Assembly (NCBI RefSeq): GCF_024539815.1
Contig: NZ_JAHHIU010000078.1
Span: 1-64,000, forward strand
Reading direction: 5' to 3'
From: Streptomyces hayashii
Lineage (GTDB): Bacteria; Actinomycetota; Actinomycetes; Streptomycetales; Streptomycetaceae
DNA: 64,000 nt
The notes below the pieces were generated by a model. It saw only the letters and a list, made by a program, of their open reading frames with translations. It did no database searches and was not told the origin of the DNA. Of this stretch, positions 34,660-42,108 are shown in pieces; the stretch's first letter is position 1; the number at the start of each line of letters is the position of its first letter. The position numbers and the translations under genes were made by a program.

Positions 34660-35013
34660 TCAGTCGAGCTGCATGGGGACGCAGTCGTAGGCGTACTTCT
34701 TGGCGACCCAGCCGGTGGTGTTCTTGGCCAGCCCGGTCCTGGACTTCTGGCCGAGCTTGAGCTTGATCCAGGAGCCCTTGGTGGCGACCTTCTTGCCCCA
34801 GTCGCCCTTGTAGAGCAGGCCCTTGGACTTGTAGGCGGTCGACGGCCCCGTCCTGAAGTTCACCGCGTTGGTGTTGATCTCGTAGTAGACGCGCGGCTTG
34901 CACGGCATCTCGGCCGCAGTGGCGGCCGGGGCGGTGGTCGCGGCCAGGCCGGCGGTCACCGACAAGGCAAGCATGGCCGTGGCGGCAATTCGAGCGGGAG
35001 CACGAAGTCGCAT
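34660..35013 (-). CDS. Secreted SH3-like protein
   Basis: A 117-residue protein with signal peptide (AATAMLALSVTAGLAATTAP) and one SH3-like domain (NFRTGPSTAYKSKGLLYKGD, then WIKLKLGQKSRTG and GWVAKKYAYDCVP). Two cysteines flank the domain (Cys near residues 38 and 111). It shares the RTGPSTAYxSxGLLYxGD core with the neighbour at 34052, so the two arose by duplication. First gene of the minus-strand array. Confidence 0.8.
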   Translation of the reverse strand: MRLRAPARIAATAMLALSVTAGLAATTAPAATAAEMPCKPRVYYEINTNAVNFRTGPSTAYKSKGLLYKGDWGKKVATKGSWIKLKLGQKSRTGLAKNTTGWVAKKYAYDCVPMQLD

Positions 35014-35665
35014 GGGATCCCTTCAATTCATGGGGTGACATGGGTGATGGGGCGAGACGCCCCACCGGCCGCACGGGCCGATGTCAGTGCATGGACGGTG
35101 GGCACGGCTGCCGAGGCGCCGGCGGTTCTATGCGGCCTTCCTCCGGCGTGCGACCGAGGCCTGAGTTGTCGTCTTGGCATCGCGCCGCAAGGCAATGGGT
35201 GCAGCGGCAGTGGCTCCGACCTGAATGGCCTCCATGGGAATCGGGCGAAGCGAGACTGCGCGAGACGCGGCAGTGGAGACTCGCACTCGACTCGCCGAGG
35301 AGGCACGCACGGTCGCAACCACACCGCAATCAGCGGAAGAGTCGCGCCCGAACATGTTGCCCGCCTTGCATAGAGTGGACCGAGTGACTATTGCGCTCTA
35401 TTGAAACACGACTTGGAATGCCATTCAATAGGCGATCGACTGCGACTCGATGAGCGCCACTGCGCGGGACATCTGCAGTACTGGCTGCGACGGCAAGACC
35501 GACCTGAACTTCTTCGCCAGGTGCGCCTCTTCTGGCGCCTGCCCTCGGCCCGAGGGGGCGCGGATAACACCTCTCTCGGGACCGGTTACGGGTCTGTGTG
35601 ACGACGCCCGGGAGTAATGTGACAACCCACCTGGGGACCGCGCCGAGCGTGCCTATGATCGGTGC
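35014..35665. other. Intergenic region with AT-rich dyad
   Basis: No gene is supported. Bases 35397-35403 (CTATTGA) and 35425-35431 (TCAATAG) form an inverted repeat around a spacer, and 35420-35428 is the reverse complement of TTGAATGGC, a word found in three other intergenic regions of the window. It probably holds divergent promoters for the gene at 35666 and the array ending at 35013. Confidence 0.45.
35420..35428 (-). repeat. TTGAATGGC motif, copy 1
   Basis: Minus-strand copy of a 9-bp word also present at 45485, 55090 and 58539, always in an intergenic region. Possible operator or promoter element. Confidence 0.4.
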
Positions 35666-36259
35666 ATGCCGTCGTCCCTTCCCACGTCCCTTGCTGTGTC
35701 CGACGCCATCACCCACTACCGCCAGCTGCGCGAGCTGACCGTCGACGAGCTGGCCTATGTGCTCCGGATGCTCGATCACCCGATCTCAGCCGATGCCCTC
35801 GCGGAGATGGAGCGATGTGCTCGCCCCGTGACCGTCGACGACCTCGTCGCGATCGCCTACGCTCTCGACACGACCCCCGCGGTGCTGCTGTCGCACATCC
35901 CCATCGACATGCCGGAACCCGAAGGGCCCCTCGCTACCGGGCTCCCGAGCGACGTCGACCAGACCGAGCTCCGTGCCTGGCTCGAGGGGAAGACCTCGCT
36001 CGACCGCGAGTCGCGGGTGGGCTGGTGGAAAGAGCGGGTCGCCCGCCTCAGGGTCCGGTCGGCGCACCACGAGGAGCAGCTGCAGGGCGCGTACGCGGAG
36101 CTGCGCGAGCTCGGTGACCTGGCGCACCAGGAGGCTGACGCCCCGCCTGTGCGGCGTCTTCGGTGGCGCATCCAGGACGGCGAGCACGCGCTCAACCAGT
36201 CCGAAGTCGCACTGGCGCTGACTGAGCATCGACTCGACAACCTCCGAGAAGGCGCCTGA
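35666..36259 (+). CDS. XRE-type HTH regulator
   Basis: The 197-residue protein opens with an XRE-like helix-turn-helix: HYRQLRELTVDELAYVLRML (residues 18-37) and SADALAEMERCARPVTVDDL. The tail after residue 105 is a charged coiled coil (ERVARLRVRSAHHEEQLQGA and on) likely to dimerise. It probably represses or activates genes of the mobile element. It has a 19-bp perfect inverted repeat just after its stop. Confidence 0.75.
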   Translation: MPSSLPTSLAVSDAITHYRQLRELTVDELAYVLRMLDHPISADALAEMERCARPVTVDDLVAIAYALDTTPAVLLSHIPIDMPEPEGPLATGLPSDVDQTELRAWLEGKTSLDRESRVGWWKERVARLRVRSAHHEEQLQGAYAELRELGDLAHQEADAPPVRRLRWRIQDGEHALNQSEVALALTEHRLDNLREGA

Positions 36260-36273
36260 CAGCCTAAGTCCTG

Positions 36274-36313
36274 GCCAGTCAAAGTCACCTATCCATAGGT
36301 GACTTTGACTGGC
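36274..36313. terminator. 19-bp perfect inverted repeat
   Basis: Arms 36274-36292 and 36295-36313 are perfect complements (GCCAGTCAAAGTCACCTAT) with a two-base CC centre, followed by TTTCTGT. It starts 14 bases after the regulator's stop. A terminator is the simplest reading; its symmetry would also suit a protein binding site or att-like site. Confidence 0.6.
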
Positions 36314-36577
36314 TTTCTGTCGTTAGGTGGTACATCTGGTACACCAATCTGCAATACTGACAGTGCGCTTGTGAATGCCTTCGCAAGTGCTCATGTACGA
36401 GAAGAAAGCTCGGAAATCGGTCGGGTGGTCCTCAAGGGGGCCAGCTTCGGCTCCCGGGCGTGGTCGGGATCGGGGTCTCGGGGATGCAGTGTGGAACTGC
36501 GGAGCCGAGACGCTGGTCCCTGTGGAGATGGCAACGCCTGGACACGCAGAACTGAACGAGAGAAAGCGGGGGCGATT

Positions 36578-37429
36578 ATGACTGAGGATCAGCCTCAGTT
36601 ACCCGAGCAGCCGACACAGGGCCATGCAACAGCATCACAGGCCGTGCCGCCGCGACCGCAGGTTCCGCCAGTCGTCACGGCCGAGCAGTGGGCCGCCGGG
36701 TTCCGGCAGACGCATCTCCGCGAGCCGACGATGCCCGAGTACCAGGCCGCCGTTCAGGCTGGACTGATCGCTCCCGAGCGCCGGCCCCGTGATCCGTCGA
36801 TGCAGCAGATGACCAACGGAGCCAAGCAGGTCGTCAACGGTGCCCGGGACTTCTTCAACACCAAGGTCGCGCCGGCCGTCGAGAACTCTGGAGCCAAGGA
36901 GTTCCTCAGCAACCGCGTTGCCTCCGCCGCGCAAAGCGCCGCGCGCTCGATGCAGCAGAGCACCTCGCGTCCCGGACTGGCCAAGCTGAGAGGGCTGGCC
37001 ACCTTCATCCTTCCCGCCGCGGCGTTCCTGGCGATCATCTCGCTGTTCATGCCGGTCGCTTCAGCCATGGGCTTCTCGGTCAACTACTTCAGCAACGAGG
37101 CCGGCGGCGAGGGCGGCTTCCTGCTCTTCACCATGCTCGTGGCCATCGCCGCCTCTGTCGTGGCAGTCATCCGCAAGACGAACTGGTCCCGCGTCACCGC
37201 CGGAGTCGTGGGCATCGTCGCCGGCCTGATCGGCATGATCGACGGCTTCGGGACCATGGGCTCCGTCAGCGGCACCCGCTACGCCTCCGTCGGAGCGGGC
37301 GTGGTGCTCCTGGCGCTGCTGTCGGTCGCGATGCTGGCTGCTGCAGTCCTCATCCTGCTGTCGCCGCGTCAGGCCTCTGCGGTTCCGCCGATGCCGAGCA
37401 TGCCGCCGGTCCAACCTCCGCAGAGCTGA
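36578..37429 (+). CDS. Four-helix membrane protein with Pro-rich ends
   Basis: The start is ATG 36578 after GCGGGGGCG. The 283 residues hold a Pro/Gln-rich N-terminus, a helical stretch (residues 75-130) and four membrane segments (about 139-163, 180-198, 206-224, 235-262), then a Pro-rich tail. The N-terminal EQWAAGFRQTHLREPTMPEY block looks like a short host-factor motif. No family recognised. It lies 40 bases before a lipoprotein gene, probably the same transcript. Confidence 0.65.
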   Translation: MTEDQPQLPEQPTQGHATASQAVPPRPQVPPVVTAEQWAAGFRQTHLREPTMPEYQAAVQAGLIAPERRPRDPSMQQMTNGAKQVVNGARDFFNTKVAPAVENSGAKEFLSNRVASAAQSAARSMQQSTSRPGLAKLRGLATFILPAAAFLAIISLFMPVASAMGFSVNYFSNEAGGEGGFLLFTMLVAIAASVVAVIRKTNWSRVTAGVVGIVAGLIGMIDGFGTMGSVSGTRYASVGAGVVLLALLSVAMLAAAVLILLSPRQASAVPPMPSMPPVQPPQS

Positions 37430-37468
37430 ACCAAACCGACTGTCCAGAACGAATGAAGGAAGAACACC

Positions 37469-38038
37469 ATGAACTCCACCAGGACCGCACGTGCGACGCG
37501 GACCAGGATCGCCGTGTCCGCCGCGGCCCTGGCCGCGGGTGCTCTCATGCTCACCGCCTGCAGCGGGAGCAGCGATGCTGCTTCCTCGCAGAGCCCCAGC
37601 AGCAGCCAGGCCTCCAGCTTCGACGGTGCCTACATCTCCATCACCGACGGGGCGCGCGGCGGCATCGCCGCAATCGACGGCCACAAGATCACGTACATCA
37701 ACGTCACCGCTGGCGACCAGCAGTGCCAGCTGACCACGAAGGCCCTCGACGACATCAAGCACGGCTCGATCGTCAAGGACGGCAAGACCGACAAGGGCCA
37801 GTACCAGGTTCTCTCAACCGGCACGATCAACGACAGCCGGACCAGTGTGCTCTGGGACGACGTCAACGGCTCCGACCAGACGGGCACTGACCCGGGATCC
37901 GGCTCGATCTCGATGTCGAACAGCATGATCACGCTCGGGTACACCTTCGCCTACTCGATCGACCAGGTCCAGCTCATCCCCGCCGACAGCGACCAGGCGA
38001 AGGCCTTGATGGCCAAGGACTGCAACCAGCACAGCTGA
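37469..38038 (+). CDS. Secreted lipoprotein
   Basis: A 189-residue protein with signal peptide and lipobox MLTAC (Cys31), a Ser/Gln linker, and a domain with FDGAYISITDGARGGIAAID and GDQQCQLTTKALDDIKHGSI. Surface-anchored, function unknown. A strong terminator hairpin follows the stop and separates it from the convergent conjugation genes. Confidence 0.7.
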   Translation: MNSTRTARATRTRIAVSAAALAAGALMLTACSGSSDAASSQSPSSSQASSFDGAYISITDGARGGIAAIDGHKITYINVTAGDQQCQLTTKALDDIKHGSIVKDGKTDKGQYQVLSTGTINDSRTSVLWDDVNGSDQTGTDPGSGSISMSNSMITLGYTFAYSIDQVQLIPADSDQAKALMAKDCNQHS

Positions 38039-38060
38039 TTGCCGCACCACCCAGGCAGCA

Positions 38061-38095
38061 CAGAACCCCGTGGACATCACGTCCACGGGGTTCTG
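38061..38095. terminator. Bidirectional terminator
   Basis: A perfect 15-bp stem (38061-38075 with 38081-38095), 5-base loop, with TCTTTTCT following on the plus strand. It sits between the convergent genes 37469-38038 and 38111-38590. Confidence 0.8.
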
Positions 38096-38110
38096 TCTTT
38101 TCTCTGACAC

Positions 38111-38590
38111 CTACTCCTGGAGCTGCTGCGCCCGGTACTCCTCAATCGTCTCCGGTGGCCGGCCGTACTTCGGCGCGTGCTGCTCGGCGAAATCCAGCTC
38201 AGCCCACGCTGCCGACTGCCGGATCCTCGACCGGGCGACCACGACGAACACCGTGGCACTGATGGCGATGTTGAGCAGACACCACCCAGCCAGCAACGCC
38301 GTCAGCACCACAGACAGACCGTCCTCGATCGCCATGGTGACCAGAACGACCAAGCCTGCGCTGTTGCCCAAGAGGCTGGCCACGTACCCCTCGAACGTGC
38401 CGGACAGGTGCGCCAGAGTCCGCGGCTCGTCGCGATGCCGCACGGCGCGCATCATCTCGCCGACGAACACCACGGTGGCCACAGCCGCCGCAGTGCTCAA
38501 TGCCAGTTCGCGGATCCCGGTGATCCACCATCGCGCCGAGCGACACCAGCCGCGTGGGAAAACGCCGCGAAGCCTCGATCCCAGCCTCAT
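38111..38590 (-). CDS. Small membrane protein after the conjugation genes
   Basis: ATG 38590 is preferred over 38662 because GGAGAAGGGG lies upstream and the longer start falls inside a hairpin. The 159-residue product has a segment at ELALSTAAAVATVVFVGEMM, one at AGLVVLVTMAIEDGLSVVL and one at LLNIAISATVFVVVA, then a charged tail. No family recognised. Confidence 0.6.
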   Translation of the reverse strand: MRLGSRLRGVFPRGWCRSARWWITGIRELALSTAAAVATVVFVGEMMRAVRHRDEPRTLAHLSGTFEGYVASLLGNSAGLVVLVTMAIEDGLSVVLTALLAGWCLLNIAISATVFVVVARSRIRQSAAWAELDFAEQHAPKYGRPPETIEEYRAQQLQE

Positions 38591-38623
38591 GCTCTTCCCC
38601 TTCTCCTCCTGCCGCGCAAAGAC

Positions 38624-38672
38624 GACGCACCCGGTGAGGACGACCATTGCGATCATCCTCACCGGGTGCGTC
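38624..38672 (-). terminator. Hairpin after the VirB6-like gene
   Basis: A perfect 16-bp stem (38624-38639 with 38657-38672) with a 17-base loop, 20 bases beyond the stop at 38693 on the minus strand. It overlaps the alternate start of the next gene, which argues against that start. Confidence 0.6.
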
Positions 38673-38692
38673 AGCCCTCCACGCTCGCCCGA

Positions 38693-41600
38693 TCAGTCCT
38701 GCGGCTTCTCGCGTCGCCCCCGGCGAAGACCACCGGCCGGCCGCTGCTGCGGCTCCGGAGTCTCCACGCTCCGAGGAGCCGGATCGGCAACCCGGCGCGG
38801 ACGGGGACGAGGGCGCGGAACCGGAGCCTGCCGCGGCGAAGAAGCCGGTGCAGGAGCCGACGTCCGCGGAGTCTGAGCCCGCGGGGCGGGCGCCTGGCGC
38901 GGCGTCGGCGTCGCCGCCTGGATCGCACCCGGCTGACGCGCTGCCTGCGTCCGAGCCGGAGTCCGCGCACCAGGCGCAGCCGGAGTTTGACCCGAAACCG
39001 GAGCGGCCACGGGACGAGGAGCCGACGTTCCGGCTCCCAGCTGCCTCGGAGCCGGGGTGCCCTGAGCGGAGCGCGTCGGACGCGTGCTCGGCGAGGCTGG
39101 CTGCTCGGAAGCAGGGACAGGCACAAGACCAGGAGTAGCTCCGCCGCTGAAGCGCTGCGGTGCAGCCTGCTGGTTGCTGCCCTGCTGCCTCTGCGCACCC
39201 TGGGCACCCATGCCGAACTGCGCCGGGCCCGTCTGACCGGCGACGGTCCTACGGCCTCCGCTGGTTGGAACAGAACCAGCGCTGCTCTGCCCCTGAGCAC
39301 CACCGCGAGAACTCGACGGCTCCGTCGACGAGGCCAGAACCTCGCCGGGGATGACCTTGTTGCCGTCCGAGGTGTACCCGAGGTTCGACAGGCCGCCCTG
39401 GTTGCTCAGGCCCAGCGCCGTCTGCTTGTCAGAGTGCGAGCTGCCCGCTCCACCACTCGTCAGCTGCAGCGGGCCACCCTTGTCGTCGGGGCCGTCACTC
39501 TGGCCGGACGCGCCCAGGGCACCAGCAGGACCGCTGCCGCCCGGCAGAGCCTTGGCGTCACCGCCGCCGCCACCGCTGCCAGGACCACCGTCCAGTGCCG
39601 GGCTGTTCGGATCGCCCGGGCCACCCTCGCCGCCGCCCTCCAGGGCCAGCGCCTGGTTGCCCGCGGTCAGCGCCGTGGGGTCGCCGTTCGTACCGCCGGC
39701 GTTCGTCGACGCCGTCTTGCCCGCGGGCTTGCCCGTGCTCGGAGACGCCGGGCCGCTGGTCTTGCTGTTGAACCCGTTGGCGAGCTTGTTGCCCATGGCC
39801 ATACCCGCGCCGGCCCCTGCACCTGTGGCCAGAGCAGGCATCAGCCCACCCTTGTCCGGCTTCGGCGCGGAGTTGGTCTCCAGGAACTTGTCCACGAGCT
39901 TGGTGACCACCTCGTCCATCGCCTGCAGCACCGTCTTGCGGACCCGCAGCAGAGCGAAGGTGATGCCCATGATCATCAGCGACGAGATGAGTGTCAGGAT
40001 CACCACGATGGTCCCGCCGAGCGCAGCGCTGCCCCACAGGCCGCCCGGGCTCATGAAGCTCGACACGGGCCCGGCCATGATGTCCGGGACCGAGATCAGG
40101 AACTCCGAGACGAACTGGTAGATGAACAGCGTGACGAGGACCTCCAGGATCAGCGCCATGGAGTAGACGATTACCTTGGCGATCGCGGCCATCGCGCCCA
40201 GCGTCGCGAACGGCACGGCCGCTACGAGGCCGAAAATCCGCTTGACCGAGCCGGCCAGCATGCCGATGGCGTACCAGAAGCCGAGCAGGACGATGGAGCC
40301 CAGGACCGTGGCTGCGTTGGACCAGTACATGAACTTCGCCGGCCCCGTGCCCACCTGGCTGACGGCCATGTGGTTCTCGCGGGTGAAGCCGGACGTGGCG
40401 TTGTTCGAGCTGTACATGTTCAGCGAGCTGGGGCTGAACCCGGTGTTGAGGTAGTTGTACGCCGCCAGGGGAGACAGGTTGCACGAGGAGGGCGTCTTGC
40501 CCACCGTGAAGCCGCAGCCGGCCTTGGTCCCCGTCGTCGTGAAGACCGTCGAGTCCTTGCCGGGACGAGAGGAGGTCAGGCCCGTGCCGTCGGTCGAGAT
40601 CACCGGGTGATCCACCGGCTTCGGCCCCTTCTCCTCACCGAAATCCTCCACGTCGCCGTAGCTGTCCTTGTCGACGAACCAGCTCTTCTTGACATCCGCG
40701 CTCTCGTCCAGCTGCGTGATCGAGCTCTTGATCCCCGACTCGAAGTCGGAAGCTGCGATCTCGTTGCTGCCGATGTACTTGCCGATGATCCCGAAGGTCG
40801 AGAACACCGCCTTGAAGTCGTCCGACGCACCGGTGCCGACGGAGACCGTGCCGTCCTTCCAGGCCGACTCGGCGTCGTTGGCCTTCGTGCCGATGCTGAT
40901 GCCGTTGAACGTCGCTCCGTGGGACTGCTTGTTGATCGCCAGCGCGCTCGTGCGCACCGACATCATCGCGTCAGAGCTCGCCTGGTCGCCGTTCCAGGAG
41001 ACAGTGGCCTGGTCCGGGATCCCGAGGCGGTCGTTCATCATCCACGCCTCGAAGTCGACGTACGTGCTCAGCACGACGCGCGTCGGACCGGCATGCTGGC
41101 CGAGAACCGAGTTGTCGAACTTGTCGAGCACGCTGGTGTACATCGAACCGATGAGCGGCAGACCGACGCCGATGAAGACGACGCGCACGATGAGCTTCTT
41201 GATCGCCGAACCCCGGTCCATCTTCTTGAACATGACCAGGCCGAGGAGCAGGAAGCCGATGAAGATCGGCACCAGCACTTGCCACGAGATATCGACAAGC
41301 AGGCCATACCAGCCACTGATCCAGTGCTGGAGGCCCGAGAGCGCGCCGCCTCCGGTGTCACCTCCCGTCATCCCGTCGGCGAAGGTCGGATTGACCGCCC
41401 TGACCGCCTGGTAGAACCACATGAAGGGGTTGATGAGCTTCAGGAACTGGAGGACGACGTAGAACAGCGTGCCGACCGCCAGCGCCAGGGCGTAGAGGAC
41501 CCAGATGATGGAGCCTCCGATCACGCTGACGATCTGGCCGCCGATGCCCGAGGACATCGTGTCCAGGCCGAGGTCGTTGTTCGCGGCCCCGAAGTGCGCG

Positions 41601-42064
41601 TAGTCGAGCATGCCCGAGTACTTCGCGTTGCCCTTGTCGTCTTTCGCGGCCAGAGTCTCGTACGTGACGGTCTGGGAGGACCCCGAGACCTCGGCGAAGA
41701 ACCAGCCCACGATGTTGCCCAAGCTGAAATCCGGGTCGGCGTAGCCGAGCATGGAGCCGCCCGAGGCCGGACTGCCGACGACCGGCTTCCACTTGTCGTG
41801 CATGCCCTTGTCGTTCGACGGCGAGTTCTCCTCGCTGAAGTACGAGCTCGCATTCGAAGCCAGCTGGTAGAGGCTGTAGTTGTCGCGCTCCTTCTGGTCG
41901 TCCGCGGACGCTGGCGAAGAGGCAGCCATCATGAGGACCGGCACGAACAGCGCGGCCAGGAGCACGAGGGCGAGCCCGCGCGCGAGCCTGCCCTGGCGGG
42001 CTCCGCCACCGCCGGGGCCGGCCCAGGCACGCATCCGCGCCACCGCCGTGATCGTCCCGTTCAT
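38693..42064 (-). CDS. VirB6/TrbL-like conjugation membrane protein with long disordered tail
   Basis: The protein (1123 residues from ATG 42064, which has GGGGAG six bases upstream; ATG 42112 overlapping the VirB4-like stop is an alternative) has a signal-like segment (GLALVLLAALFVPVLMMAAS). Several membrane helices follow, some early (IIWVLYALALAVGTLFYVVL, VLVPIFIGFLLLGLVMF) and a group in the middle (SIVLLGFWYAIGMLAG, ILEVLVTLFIYQFVSEFLI, TIVVILTLISSLMIMGITFA). Then come 330 residues rich in Gly, Pro, Ala, Ser and Gln. This is the layout of the polytopic channel protein of type IV secretion in Gram-positive elements. Confidence 0.7.
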   Translation of the reverse strand: MNGTITAVARMRAWAGPGGGGARQGRLARGLALVLLAALFVPVLMMAASSPASADDQKERDNYSLYQLASNASSYFSEENSPSNDKGMHDKWKPVVGSPASGGSMLGYADPDFSLGNIVGWFFAEVSGSSQTVTYETLAAKDDKGNAKYSGMLDYAHFGAANNDLGLDTMSSGIGGQIVSVIGGSIIWVLYALALAVGTLFYVVLQFLKLINPFMWFYQAVRAVNPTFADGMTGGDTGGGALSGLQHWISGWYGLLVDISWQVLVPIFIGFLLLGLVMFKKMDRGSAIKKLIVRVVFIGVGLPLIGSMYTSVLDKFDNSVLGQHAGPTRVVLSTYVDFEAWMMNDRLGIPDQATVSWNGDQASSDAMMSVRTSALAINKQSHGATFNGISIGTKANDAESAWKDGTVSVGTGASDDFKAVFSTFGIIGKYIGSNEIAASDFESGIKSSITQLDESADVKKSWFVDKDSYGDVEDFGEEKGPKPVDHPVISTDGTGLTSSRPGKDSTVFTTTGTKAGCGFTVGKTPSSCNLSPLAAYNYLNTGFSPSSLNMYSSNNATSGFTRENHMAVSQVGTGPAKFMYWSNAATVLGSIVLLGFWYAIGMLAGSVKRIFGLVAAVPFATLGAMAAIAKVIVYSMALILEVLVTLFIYQFVSEFLISVPDIMAGPVSSFMSPGGLWGSAALGGTIVVILTLISSLMIMGITFALLRVRKTVLQAMDEVVTKLVDKFLETNSAPKPDKGGLMPALATGAGAGAGMAMGNKLANGFNSKTSGPASPSTGKPAGKTASTNAGGTNGDPTALTAGNQALALEGGGEGGPGDPNSPALDGGPGSGGGGGDAKALPGGSGPAGALGASGQSDGPDDKGGPLQLTSGGAGSSHSDKQTALGLSNQGGLSNLGYTSDGNKVIPGEVLASSTEPSSSRGGAQGQSSAGSVPTSGGRRTVAGQTGPAQFGMGAQGAQRQQGSNQQAAPQRFSGGATPGLVPVPASEQPASPSTRPTRSAQGTPAPRQLGAGTSAPRPVAAPVSGQTPAAPGARTPARTQAARQPGAIQAATPTPRQAPAPRAQTPRTSAPAPASSPRQAPVPRPRPRPRRVADPAPRSVETPEPQQRPAGGLRRGRREKPQD

Positions 42065-42108
42065 CGTCTCTCCCCTGCTCCTCGCCTTCGTATCAGCGCT
42101 GACCTCGT

